Shown here in pieces: positions 1 to 12,700 of a DNA stretch of 64,000 nt (the first letter of the stretch is position 1; each line of letters starts with the position of its first letter). The position numbers and the translations under genes were made by a program. This DNA is from Lepidurus packardi (Eukaryota; Arthropoda; Branchiopoda; Notostraca; Triopsidae), in contig JAKZAN010000002.1 of assembly GCA_023053545.1 (NCBI GenBank), positions 4,200,375 through 4,264,374 of the forward strand, given 5' to 3'. A model generated the notes under the pieces. That model was given only the letters and a program-made list of their open reading frames with translations. It searched no databases and was not told where the DNA came from.

Positions 1-1334
1 TTATTATTAAGATATTTATAACAAAATAACTTTTTAAATGATCTCTTTCTGTTTATTTCAAAAATAGTTTTGAAGTTTGTGAAATTAGGATGAGAAATTG
101 TGCTGCCACTCAGGAAATAACGGTCAGGCATGAAACTGCATAGCTTGTGTACATTTGACGTACATTTGTTGTGTAAATTTGGTGTACATTTTGCCGCATC
201 CTCATGATAAAGGAATTAGTGCCATCTTTTGACGAAAAATTATACCGAAGCTGACTGCGACCGTTTCTTTGAGCTATTGGTCGAGCCAACCCACTTTGAG
301 GATAAGGGAGCCAGGAAAAAGCCAACCTAAGACCGCAACCTGCAAGTAGAGTCACCGAGTCCGAGTTGGGGAATGAACGTTTTCTCTGGGTCCATAGTCA
401 ACTACTTGCAGTTCACCTTGGCCTTAAGCCGTTTATTGATTCTAATCGTGTGCAGATATATGACGCAACATTTTAAGATACCGTAAGCAATGAAGTGCAG
501 GGAACTGCGGAAATCATTCAACAAGTATGCAACTAGTGTTCACATTGAAAGTTTCGAATTCTGGTAGGAAACAAACCTTTACCAATCAATAATTCATTGA
601 AATAATAAAAACTGCTTCTCCAATCGAATCGGTACGTGACATATATAAGCAAATACTATGAAAGAATACAAGTTAGAAAGAGTAACAGTTTTTTAAAAAT
701 CCTATGTACTGCACAGTGCATAAATATATTATACATAGAATAATTAGGCGGATTTCCACACACCGCTTGTACGAAAAAGCCATCTACCTCAACTTATTAA
801 CACAACTTAAAGTAATCAAAGTTCGTTGACATCAAAACGACTTAGCGAATATTCTTACGACTCGGACATTAAAGCGAAAGTAAACAGAAGAATCCACTAA
901 AGGAAAACGAAACTTAACCCAGCACGTGTTCCTTTGCTCGACATCTCGTTATAGTTTTCGCTTTCGAAATTTAGATTTTTCAGTATCACAATATTGTTTA
1001 CACTGTATGAAATTATTCTAAAACGCCTGGCGCCCGTTTCGTACTTTGAAAAATTTGAAAATGTGTTAAAAAAATACGAAATATCCAGTAAAATCTAAAA
1101 TTCTAAAATTCACGTAATTATTTCTGACGTATTTGTAAGGGTTTGCAAATAGGAAGCTTTTGTTCGTAATAAGTCTTTTGTATTTTCCGTGTGGATTTTC
1201 AGAACGTCAACAAAATGTACACTGAAATGTGATAAGTGCGTATGTAATGATCTAAACAGATGTCATTTGTTTCTTTCTCCAGTACTTCTTTATCCAACTT
1301 CTAATGCCAACTACATCCTTTTATCTTTCAGTAG
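1..1334. other. Left-end non-coding stretch
   Basis: AT-rich sequence with no gene that I recognise. It holds a fragment of a dispersed repeat (about 194-428, listed separately). Short open frames here have no recognisable protein features. Confidence 0.5.
194..428. repeat. Dispersed repeat, longer copy
   Basis: Two blocks here recur at 7306-7390. GCCATCTTTTGAC is at 221-233 and again at 7338-7350. TCAACTACTTGCAGTTCACC is at 398-417 and again at 7359-7378. The blocks are 164 bp apart in this copy but only 8 bp apart in the other, so the second copy looks like a deletion derivative. The element family is unknown. Confidence 0.6.
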
Positions 1335-2776
1335 CAATTTGATCCCGAGTTTGAAGATCAACTAATTTCCTTTATACATTTCTTCCGAAATACTCTTTAT
1401 TTGAAACATTTGTATTCTGTAATAAAAATGTAAGCAATCACATGATCACAGGTGCGTTGGATTCGAAGAGTTCTCGTACACATGGAGAATCTGGGAAATT
1501 GGGACCGCCGAAGCAGTCACGTGGCACATGCCCACCTGTTGAATTGGATCATGTCAATTGAAGGTCCTTATCGTTTATTATGGTAAGATTTACACTCAGA
1601 AAAGCAGGAGCCGTTCTAGGTTGTGAGCTTAATTCATCTTAAAGATGTTTTTTTTTATATATAAAAGTAATAAAAGAGAATATTAAATGCAAGTATAACT
1701 TAGGACGTCGCACGTTTCCTTCCAACTCCTCAACAGCTTGGAGTTTTCAATTCGGCACTGAAAGAAAAGAAAAAAGTTGCCTGCTTTTATGTAAAACGTG
1801 GAAAAGCTTACCTCAAGCGAACGCTGTTATCTGAGCAAAATCGTAAAGCCCGTTTCCAGCTTTTACAAAAGCGAGCGTATACGGAGTGGAAGGAGCATGT
1901 GCTGTTGAAATCTCATCTCATCACAGGATCCGCTCTATGCTAGGCTGCCTAGGAGAGCTTTACAGTGCACTCGAGCATTGCAAAGTGATCGGTTTATTGC
2001 AACTCTTCGTCATGCTGATACTGTCATAGTCTGACATCTTTGGAGCCTTTTTCTGTGAGTTCTAGTAAGTATACAAATGCTTCTTTCCCAGTGGTTATGC
2101 TTCGTTCAACTAACACACCGACGTTTGTACTAAACAACCTGATTTTGCAAAGCTTTTTGTGAATTTGATTTCCTTGTTGCATAAAAAGCTACTAAGTCCG
2201 TCGCCAGGAGACTTTAATTACGACGTTCAGTGCAATTGGATCATGTCGCACCTTTGGAAGGATAAGTGTCTAGGTGGAGTCTCCCCTTTACCGCCCCTAC
2301 ACTCGGTTTGGGATCGTTTGAAACAGTGGCAGGAAACCTGGACTAAAGCGCGGGCAGGATCCAAGGAAGAGACCGAGCAACATGTCCAATATGCTCAGGC
2401 CCCGGAACTTCATTTGCACCTTCCATCTCCGGCTAACTTCATTAGGTATGGCTCCTTTACTTCGTCTTTTTCTTTTCTGTCTCTTTACCTTTCCGCTCCG
2501 CAGTCGGGAGCTTTTAACGTTTAATTGAAACCCTAAAGGCTTTTTCTGCTTTTGTTGATTTGTGCCTACGGCTTATTAGAAAGAAAGGGAAATGGGGATA
2601 TCGCTTTTTTGTCCTTTCTGTCAGGTGCCAGCTGTCTGGGTTAATAAGCTTTCATAAAAGGAGAGAGCAGACAGACAGTGGATCCCGATCTTCATCCCGA
2701 ATTGCAGAAATCACTAGCGAAGGACTCTTTCTTTTCTGGTCATGAGCGGCGGCTTAAAGCTTTTAAGGAACTTAAA
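1335..2776 (+). pseudogene. Run of exon-like open stretches, unidentified (possible decayed or unresolved gene)
   Basis: Several open, protein-like stretches sit next to good splice signals. They are 1335-1429 (donor GTAAGC), 1452-1581 (acceptor CACAG, donor GTAAGA; contains LLNWIMSIEGPYRLLW), about 1705-1942 (basic, helical, contains RGKAYLKRTLLSEQNRKARF), about 1928-2066 (contains RRALQCTRALQSDRF, donor GTAAGT) and about 2151-2445 (contains VWDRLKQWQETWTKARAG, donor GTATGG). A last stretch at about 2679-2776 ends in a stop after ERRLKAFKELKRA. The phases do not join into one frame and I see stops at the junctions. That suggests frameshift decay, or that I have mis-set the boundaries. I do not recognise the family and assign no function. 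It could also be the 3' part of a gene starting left of the window. Confidence 0.3.
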
Positions 2777-3717
2777 CGAGCTTAGACTCAAGATTAAGAA
2801 GAGCGGCAAGGATCTTTTCTTCTTTGAGATGTAATATTAGCTCAACATCAGCGACTTTACCAGGAAAGAAGGGAGGGGGGTATTGATACGGGATTGAAGA
2901 CATCTCCGAGGCTTAACCGCTCGTGTGTACAGCACTATGATGTTCAGTCCGTTGACAACCTCTTTTTTTTCTTTCTTTTAACCAGTCTTGCATTATCTTT
3001 TTTCTTACGGGATATAACCCTGCCTGTTCAACTTCTTTGCGTCTTGCTTGTTTAGTCAACATGCTTGCGGGCCCGATGAAATCTCTTCCGCTCCGAAGTA
3101 GTTTTGTTGTCAATTTTTTTGGTCCCATGAGGTCTGTTTCTCCCAGCTATGTATATATAACAATAGAAAAGCAGATGTTGCTATGTACGCTAACAAGTTG
3201 GTTTGCATCCTTGCAAGACTTCAAGTTTACTTTTCATTTCGACTCTGAACTCATTATAAGTTGCGGTTATATACAAAAAGTACTGCGCGGTAACCAATCT
3301 GTCTGCCGCCTGGACCATGAAGTTCTAAAACTGCCGCTAGATGGCGAGTCAAGGTTTGCCAGGAGTGTTATTTACTCGCCTGGCGGAATTCTCTTCTCCG
3401 TTCTACGTTTGCTCCCTGATGAGCATTTTGTGCTTCGTACCTGCCCGTATATTCTTGCCCACACCTGGATGGGTAGTTCAGGTCGTGTGCCGGTAGTCTT
3501 CTCAGTCGTTGCTCAGACTTGCACTTGTTCGGAAGAACTTTCTTGAACGCCATTTGCAGTTCACACTCAAATTTATTTAGTATTTTATATCTTCTAACAA
3601 TTGCTAACACAGAACTCCCACATTTTGAACGTGATGGCAGTTGAGAAAAAGCAGGGAGTCTATAACTACGTTGTTTGGTAGTGAGATTTTTCAAATTTCT
3701 GCGTGGTATTAGCCAGC
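2777..3717. other. Intergenic region upstream of unc-13-4B
   Basis: About 0.9 kb before the first recognised coding exon of unc-13-4B. It should contain the promoter and 5' UTR of that gene, but I see no clear TATA box or initiator. Open frames on either strand, including one of 169 codons at 3037-3546, show no recognisable domain. Confidence 0.4.
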
Positions 3718-6700
3718 ATGAGTTTTTTTAGCAATCTGCAACAATACGTGAGTAATTCAGTCGCTAATTTCTCCCCGAAACGTTTCTCCCTAAGCGGACG
3801 TGGTGATAGCATACCCAATGTCTCCAATCCCAATGCAGGAAACTTGCTGACCGCAGCTTCCACGGGAAATTTGGATGATCATGGGGGGCTGATAAGTGTG
3901 AGTAGTATCTCGAGCCGACCGCCTGCTAACCCGACGTTGCGTTCGGGCAGTATGTCCAGCAGTTCTGGCGTAGGCAGCGGTAGTTGCAGTCGTCCCTTGG
4001 GTCCGAAAAGTGTACCTCCTGTACTCAACGAACGTTCCAAGTCATTACGCGTAGTTACTTTGCACACCGGAGGAGTAACCAGCCCGCTCACACCAGTTTC
4101 GCAGCGCAAAACCAATTCCACGTCGCGTGCATCCTCCTGGAAAGAATTACCCATGCCGCGAGATCTACCCCACGAGAAAAACTCGGCGACGGTGGCTGCA
4201 GGCCTGAAGTTAAAAAACTCACTGGATCAAGACATGGTTTTCTGGAAACTACGGCCCGCTTTCTGCATCCACGGAGCCAGCGAAGGACGGCGCACTTCCT
4301 GGCCGCAATTTGCCATCACTGGATCAGGGTAAACAAAAACGACGCACAACTCACACATAAAAATGCGATTAGATTGAAAACGCCGGTTCTGCATATTAAA
4401 CATGTTTGGTATTGCCAGGCAGGGAAAGAAATGTGTTATTTTTTGCGGTGCTTTTGTCGAGGGAAAAAGGAAATATATTTCTGAGAGGTTACGGGGGGGG
4501 GGGGGGAGTAAAGTGATTGGTTCGCTTGCTTTCCTGGGATGGAAAGGGGGGAGGTGGCGTTCGCTTAGAAACGGAAAGCTGCTTAGGGCTTCATTTAAAT
4601 TCAGGAGCGTTAAAGTGACAAAAACAAGGGTAGGACAGCTGTTATTTTCCTCATGCCCCCGGGGAGTTAGTGATTGCGTTATTACTACTTAGAGCTTTTA
4701 ACAATTAATTTTTCTTCCTCAAACGCTTGTTGCATCGATGTGGCAAAGTATCGGTGTGTACACGCTGTTAGGAGTAATCTGGGGTGTTGTGGTAGATATA
4801 GCGTGACGTCTCGTTGGAAACGAGCTTGGTTCGTTTCCGATTTGGGTGTGTTTATCAAGATTTGTGATTCGAAGACCTCTGATCACAAAGCTTTTACAAA
4901 GCGCAAGATTGGTGTCTTGTTTGGAGGGATCATATTTTTGCTTTCTTGGAGGCTTTTGATTGCCGCATGGTGATTAGGCTATTGATTGCCCAGGCCAGTC
5001 TTTTGGTACTGTAGGATCAGTTGCGAGATAACTGCGTTTGTTAGCGATTGAAAAGGAGGCGAGTTCTTGTTTTGTAGAGCTCTCGTGAGCCATAATTGCT
5101 GTCCATTATTACTACTTTCGGGCGTCAGTCTGTATAAATCCCAGGTTTGGTCCCCTTACCGCTCATCTTCGTGTCTTGCTACTTTTTTCTTCATTCTGTC
5201 GAAGGATGAGATCGTTTAAAAAGTACTCCTCGAGTTGTAATGACGTCATTACTATTTTAACTGCGATTCTTAACTTTTCCTGAACTTTTTAACATCCTTG
5301 AGCTGTTTTTAAACGGAAACTTTCCGTGTAATTTTCCGAGATGGGATTTCTGTATGAAAGCATAGGTTCGATTTCCCAGGGAACTATTTTTGCACCGTAA
5401 ATTTTAACCGAACTTAGCCCATCGTGTCTGCTCAATAAAAGCTGGCCAGCAATGGCTCCGGAATTGCAAAGTTGTGTCGCCAACTTTATTGAATGTTTGG
5501 ATGCCGTATTAGAGCCTGATATCCGGCATTTCCAAACTTTGAGGGGGGGGGGGATTGGAAGCGAAAGTAAGCAGACTTGAGCTGTTCCCTTTTGTTTTCC
5601 ACCCTATAAGACGCAGAGATTGCAAGAAGTTTAAAGCTGGTACGCTAAGTAGCCATGTTGAAGCATTGAATTCAGTTTCTGTGCACTAACGCTGTAACTA
5701 ATAATCCGAGTTCGGCGTCTACTTTGCGAATCCTAGAAGGAGGCAGCGTTGTAGGAGGAAAGTGCAGAGCTTGGTTGGAGTAAGTGCATAGTAATAGATT
5801 TAAGACGCACCCCCCGGATCTTGTCTTCCAAGTCTTCGAAATTTCTCATAGGAATCGGTTTGGTTTGATTTTTTATCGACAAAGATAGAATAGCGGGAGG
5901 AAAAAGAATTATGGTACATCAAAGTTGACTTCACTTGTCCCTGGAGAGACTAAGAGCCTTAGGAAGTCGCCTAGCTTGGGGTCATAGCAAGAGCCACAGC
6001 GAGTGCCCGAACTTTTTTGCCGCCCTCGGACATCCAGCTGGGGTAGTAGCAATTATGGAAATGGAATTTCTAGGCTATGTAGTGCAAAGGTTGCGAAATA
6101 ACGTTAGGGGAATCCATTGTTTGTGGAGCTACGCCTGCGATACGATTCCTTCCTAATCGAATGATTTGATTTAAGTGTTGGGGTCTGGTCCACGAGGGTG
6201 AGGTTTGTCTTGCAAACCGCAGCTGAACATGTGATTGAGTTCAACAGATTTGTTGACCGAAACTCTGGTTGAATCAAAACATCGGAAAAATAGCTTTTTT
6301 TTAAAAAAAAGAAAAAAAAAAAAAGGAGGCAAAAGGCTGTCTTCCGGAATTTAATTTTGGCTCTATTGTGTGCAGTTTGTCAGGCTCCCAGGAGACCTTA
6401 GTGTGCTCTTTGAAAAGCCTTGCTTTTTGTGTATTTTTCCTTGCAATCTTACGCGAACATCGTAATTTCTATTCATCGTGTTCGAAGAGATAACCTTTGC
6501 TGCGTCAAGATAACTTGCAGTAGCCCTTGGAATGGATTTGATGGTATCTGCTGCCATATCTGTATGGCTTCCCTTGCGGCATTGTATCCCGCATGGTTCA
6601 TTGCTGCGGATTATAGACGTAACTTGCATTACTGCTGCCCCGATAACATCCTTTTGATTTTCAATAGACCTACAAAGGATTTAGCTCTATTTGAAGACAA

Positions 6701-9700
6701 AAGATCATTTTTCGCAGCCCAACAGACAAAATTCTGGAGAGTTTAGGACACAAAACACTCGTAGTTTAAAGAGCTTCGCTTTTCGACGCCCTTGGAAGTT
6801 ATGAGATGTCACTCTTCTTAAATGTCAAGCATTTTTGTCTCACGGTAATAGAACAAAGAAAAAAACAAGTTTGACACGAATTGCTAGTCCATGAAAATAA
6901 ACAACGAATGCTAACATTTCTGTCCTTAGCTAACATTAGGTATGCTAGTAAAAGTGCTAAGAATCCATATTGCTTGGACAGTTTATGGTCTTAAGGAACC
7001 CTTATGACGCTCCAGCATGGCAAAAGGGATTCGAAGATTCTTGTTCCCTATGCAATATAACCAAGTTGTAGTGTGACAATAATGCAGGGATGTAAGAATA
7101 TATTGCATAACGGAGGTCTATTTTAATATCTTCTTCCATAAATTTGTTGCGTAGTATTACAAGTTTTGAAAATCTTAAATAAATCATCATCCAAATGACA
7201 AACTCGCACTACACTAGATTTTCTTATTACGATATTTTTTTAAATAATTTTTCAATTATATCGTTAACTTTCTTTTAAATTTGTGTTTCAAGTTTTGTTT
7301 TCTTTGCATTTTCATGATATAGGGGTATGGCATCAGCGCCATCTTTTGACAAAAATGATCAACTACTTGCAGTTCACCGTATCCTTAATGAGAAAGCTTT
7401 ATGTCCTTGATGCGAGTAGACATAATCTCTTTGCCTAATTTGTTATAATAATCATAAGTCTTTCATAATATCTAACGGAAGTATACTTTGTATACCATTC
7501 TGTTATAGATACCATTCTGATATCGATATGTACATCAGACACCATTGCTTTGCTGTCTTTTCCGTTTTCGATCTTTATTGCCTGAACTTAGTAACTATTT
7601 TTGCCCAAACACTAACGTTTTGAACTGTAAACTGCAGGGTGCAAGAAGCAGATGGCTCCTTTTTCGAAAGTTTCACGGCTCTGGGCTGGAAACAAGAAAA
7701 TCGGCGCTTACAAGCCTTACGTGAAGAAGAACAGAACCGTCCTGCCATCGTAAACATGGTTGCAAGCGTAGACCACGGCACACCTATTCATGCGTTCCCG
7801 CCCTTGTCGCAGCAACACTCGACCATCACTCCAAAGGAGGTGCTTCTGTACATTAGAATAATGAAGATTGTATCAAAGTTTTTCCTGTCTGACGCTTTTG
7901 CATTAATCTGATTGTTTTTCTTACGTTTAAACTAGTTGGAGCAGATGTACGTTGAAGTACTTTACACTGTACGTCACAAAATTGGTGCCCATAGTGCACA
8001 ATACCCGCATCATTACCAAGAAGATTTATTCCTGTATGCCCAATCTGCATTTAACATGGCGGCAGAAGACCATAGACGCTGTCTAGCCATTGCTAGTGAA
8101 GAGAAGGTAAGTTTTTCGCGTTTTTTTTTTCAACATTTTCTTTTCCTTTGGTCGTTCCGGTTTCATCTTCCCGACTCTTCTCGTTATCTTTTTAATGTTT
8201 TCACAAATGTTCTTAGAATTTAATCATTTCTGTCATAAGGAGAGAGAGAGAGAGAAATTAAGGGACTAAGAGCCACCGACCTGCTCTCATTTTCTTCATT
8301 TTGGAGTGGAGCGAAACTCATTTAATCCAAAAATTCGCTCGAGCAAGACAAACTTTTGAGGGAAGAAAATAGTTTAATGGTTCAAAAGCTACACAACGGT
8401 ATGGAGAATAAGGAAGACACCTATTGCGTACAGGCAGTGTAGTGCACGAGCTGTTTCTCAATGTAATTAACTTCAAGTCCCTTTACTAGCAAACAGCTTT
8501 TAGCTTTACCTTTTTCCTCGCAGCTACGCTGCACTCAACAGGGTTAGGAAACCAGAGTATGTTATAGTTCAGAAAATCGATAAATGCTTTTTTTTTTTTA
8601 TGTGTATTACCTTCGCCCTTGTCATGCTTTCTAGAAAAGGATCAATCCACAAAATCGGAAATGTTCTAATCTCTCAATTCGACCTGTGACTTTTCGGTTG
8701 GTCAAACTAATGCTGATCAAAATGACCATCAGTGTATCTTTCGACCCTCTCATCCTCCCCTTTTGGAATCCCTTTCGAGTAAGACACAATTTGCTTTGCG
8801 AAACCATAGAAAGGTCCCCGGCTTGAAATTACACGTTGGTGCTTAGGATCCATACTCGGATTCCACTTGATGAATTGCCCTCTTTCGTCAGGAAATTAGG
8901 GGATCGAATAGACCTGCAAGGAAGCAAAAGTTAAAAGGTGTACAGTGTACGTAATGTACATGCACTTCGTAATGAAGGATCATGATGACTTTTTGTGGCA
9001 TGTGACGACACTTACCTGGCTTTATTAGCGCAATCCACAGCACCTGACCCAGTTCTCACTGACCAATGTTATGCATATACTAATCTTATGGTAAAAATAT
9101 AAGTATTGAGCTAGATGCGTTATCTGCTTATACGGCTCTTTCGTTTGGCGAAAGTACACCACTTTCGATGTCTCCACCCAAAAGCCGCCGTTCGTTTTGT
9201 ACGCGTACAGATAGTGCAAACCCTTAGTGCAGTAATTTCGGAAAGCGTTGTCGTTTTCGCCTGGGGTGGTGGTGGTAAAATGTACCAATGGAAATTGGTA
9301 CTGTTCGTATTTCGATTATTCGATAAGAGACTCAATAGCGCGTTAGGCTATTTACGCTGGCAAGGCAATTCCGTTATTTATTATTGTATTTTTTTTTATG
9401 CTGGGAATTTGAACATGGCAGGTTGGCAAGCCTTAAATTAAAGGGAAATTACTCTTCCTTGTTCAAGTTGGCGTTTTGCCGCAGCTCGACAGGAATTATT
9501 TCGGTCTAGCTTTGAGCCAATTGAATAGAGTTTTAATTGGTTAAAACGACACAAAGAGGAAAAATGGCTTCCAAAAGTTAAACAAGTATACATACATAAA
9601 CTTTGTTGAGAGAATTGGCAGTACAGTCAATTGCATTTGGGAGGAATTTAGGAGGAGTTTGGACATTAGTTTGAGACGAGTTGTGGGTTTCCGCTAGGTT

Positions 9701-12700
9701 AATTTAGGCAACTTCGGCGAAAGTATTGGGAACTACTGCCTGATAGGCAAAGACATTTAAAGACGGATGTTCATTGGAAAGTAAATAGGTCGATACACAC
9801 CGTAAAGGCGTGGGAGAGGTGAGTTTGTAGGGTGTAGATAAAGAGTACTGCATTTCCTAGTACAAAAGTATCGGTCGATGCCACAGAACAAAAGAGCTTA
9901 CGCAAGGGAGGTCCCAAGAGGTGTTGGTCTTAGTTGGGAATCGAAAATTCCCTAGATAAGAATTTTTCTCAAGAAAAGAGTAAAATATGGAACAGAGAAC
10001 ACACACATATATAGTATAATGGTTCAAATATGAATGATGAGATGAAACCGGGCAAAGGCCCTTGAAGCCCTACGACGAGGCCATTTTATTACTACCAGAT
10101 TTCTATAATTTCTGTAGCTAGACCCCCCTGCTTTCCGCCAGCTTTGGAAAATGTTCCGCCTCTCATCACTTTTATCCTACTTGGAAACTCCTTAGTTTTG
10201 TGCGTTCTAAAAGAAGGTGAGGCACAAGGGGCGTAGTACAGCGAAGAACGTAGTCGATATTTCTGCCGTACTTTGCCTTTATATTACCAAGGTGAATGTC
10301 TCGCACAGTCTTGAGTTTCATACTCCGTACACGCCATTCAATAATTCAGGGGCTGCGTATGCTTGTCCATAGAGTAACTTTTGTGTTGTAAATGGTCACC
10401 ATAAACTTGTTTCTTGCTCTTTTTTACAGGGTAAACCTTACCGTTGGACTGGGCGAAGATTTTTTTTTTTGTATTTCGGGAGTTTTTTCACGGAATTACT
10501 CGTGTAATTTGCCTTTTTACGACTGTAAGAGTACTTTGTGTGCCTCTGCCTGTTGTTCTCAGGGTAAGGTAGTGTACAGGGCCGTAGCACCGTAGTTCCA
10601 ACAGTGAAAAAACCTTTGAGCTAATTAGCATTTGTTTACCTTTCTTGTGAATCATCTCGTCGTTTAGACCCAGAGCTGAGATAGCGCTCTCAATTCATAC
10701 TTATTATTTGTATTATATGTTAGCAGTAAAATGAGAAGTGGACGTCAAGTCTGTAGTGGAGCACAGTAAGTAATTACTGCAGCTAAAGACAATGCCAACC
10801 TTATCCTCCCCCCAAGTTTACTCCACGCATTACATTGCTCTAAACGTTCTCAGTTTGGATCAAACCGTTCGCATGAGTAGCTGGAGAGCTGCAAGATTCT
10901 TGAACTTGATGATGCAAAAGAAAAAAAGTAAATTCAATTTGAAGGGAAGTAAGATACCTCCCCACCTACTGAATTGAGGGCTTCCAATAAGGCATTTTCG
11001 GGCTCTCTAGGCGCAGTTCAGAAAGCTAATATATGGATCATGGGAACATTTTGTCCAAGCATTTCGAGCATATATTTCTTGGTATATTATTGTAGTCCAA
11101 GTTTCCTAGGTAACGAAAAATGTCACACCTGGATCTGGCGTGGCATGTCGGTTCACTTCGTTTCTCCGTGCCAAGCTTCCGTTTCATCCTTTTCGTCACG
11201 ACTCTTTTTTGTTTTCTCTAAGCTTTAGTGTGTACAATTCGATGGCAAGCTGCCTGTTTTCTTAATTTTACCCGAACTCTGCTAGAAATGTTTTAGTAGC
11301 TCTAGGGCACTTTCGACCTTTCACAGGGCGTCAGATCTTGGCCCATTTTTGTATGTATGGTGTGTGTCTTATGTAGGAATAATAAAATACGCAAAAAATA
11401 GACCTCTTAACGTAATTAACCCCTCCCATGCAACAAGATTAGGACATTTGGTCCCTAAGAGAATTTTCTCAATACTGCAGAAGGTCCATGTACGGTGGCC
11501 CTTTTAGTCGCCAAATTAGAGGGCATGTATTGATCTTAAAAGTTCATTACCGGGCAGAAATAGTGTGGGGATGATGGGAGCGTGCCCAGGAACTGCGGCA
11601 ACTTGTAAGCAATGCAATTTTGGCACCAATTTTGCTCTTTAGGCAGGTAGGACACGTACTTCGAGCCTCCAACGGGCGACAATCTGTCAATGGCATGATA
11701 ATAAGGTTGCCCCTCCCTTGACCGGGATAGCTTCCTCTTGTTTTCTCTATACGTTTCGACTCACGAGTCGTCTAGACCAAACTTCCTTTCAGAATTGCTG
11801 TACAAATTCAAATGAATGTTCTCCTTCAGTATCGATTTTGTTTTTTTCTCTCGTTTCCAGCCACCTATTGTCGTACTGAACGTGGTTGTAATCGAAGCCG
11901 AAGGTTTGGAAGCCAAGGATCCAAATGGTTTGTATAGATCTTTCTTTCGAGTGCCTCTTTCTCCTGTTTGCAATCAACACTAATGGGTTAAGTAAACTAA
12001 AACAAAGAATTGAGTGTATTTACACCGCAATGGACTTGTCGTGGCGAGGGGAAGAGGGACAAATCTGTATGAAAAGAATCAATGCGTGACACTACAGGAG
12101 ACGGTGGTAGAAGACAGCGTAATGAGTAGGGAGAAAGGTCACGGTAATTGGGATTTTGTATCTCATCGATCGTGTTTTCATCACCAAAGTAAACTGACGA
12201 CACGAACAGCAATTTTCTTACTGTTTGGGATGGAAAGAGTGTCGGAATGTGGCAATATTGATTGCAAAGAGTGCGTTCTGTTGCATAGGTTTCAGTGATC
12301 CTTATTGCATGCTGGGAATCCAGCCCGGAAACGCGACAACTTCCACGACACCTTGTCTTTCGACGTCAAGTCGCGACACACCTCCTGAATCGCCACTACC
12401 GGGCGGAGGCAATTCCGCCCAGAGGTGTGATGACGATGCATTTCTGGTGAGCGACGACCGTCCCATGCTTACCAGTGAACGCCGGGGTTCTTTAGTATCC
12501 TTACCCCAATTGGAGAAATTGAAGAAACATCACAGGTAACCCCTAAAACTGTCCCAAGACTGCTTCGTTTTTATGTCTTTATTTGATTTTCGGGTCGCTT
12601 AATCGATTTCAATTTGTGAAGTTTTCGGTTAAGCTTTAAACGCAAAGAGCCTAGTCATGCCCGCAAGGACAGGGAGCAGCGCGATAGTTTGAATTCGGCT

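Noticed and set aside
3037-3694. Long open frames on both strands upstream of unc-13-4B
   Set aside because: They overlap each other on opposite strands and contain no recognisable motif.
4493-4506. Run of 14 G
   Set aside because: A simple homopolymer in an intron, prone to sequencing error; no function is supported.
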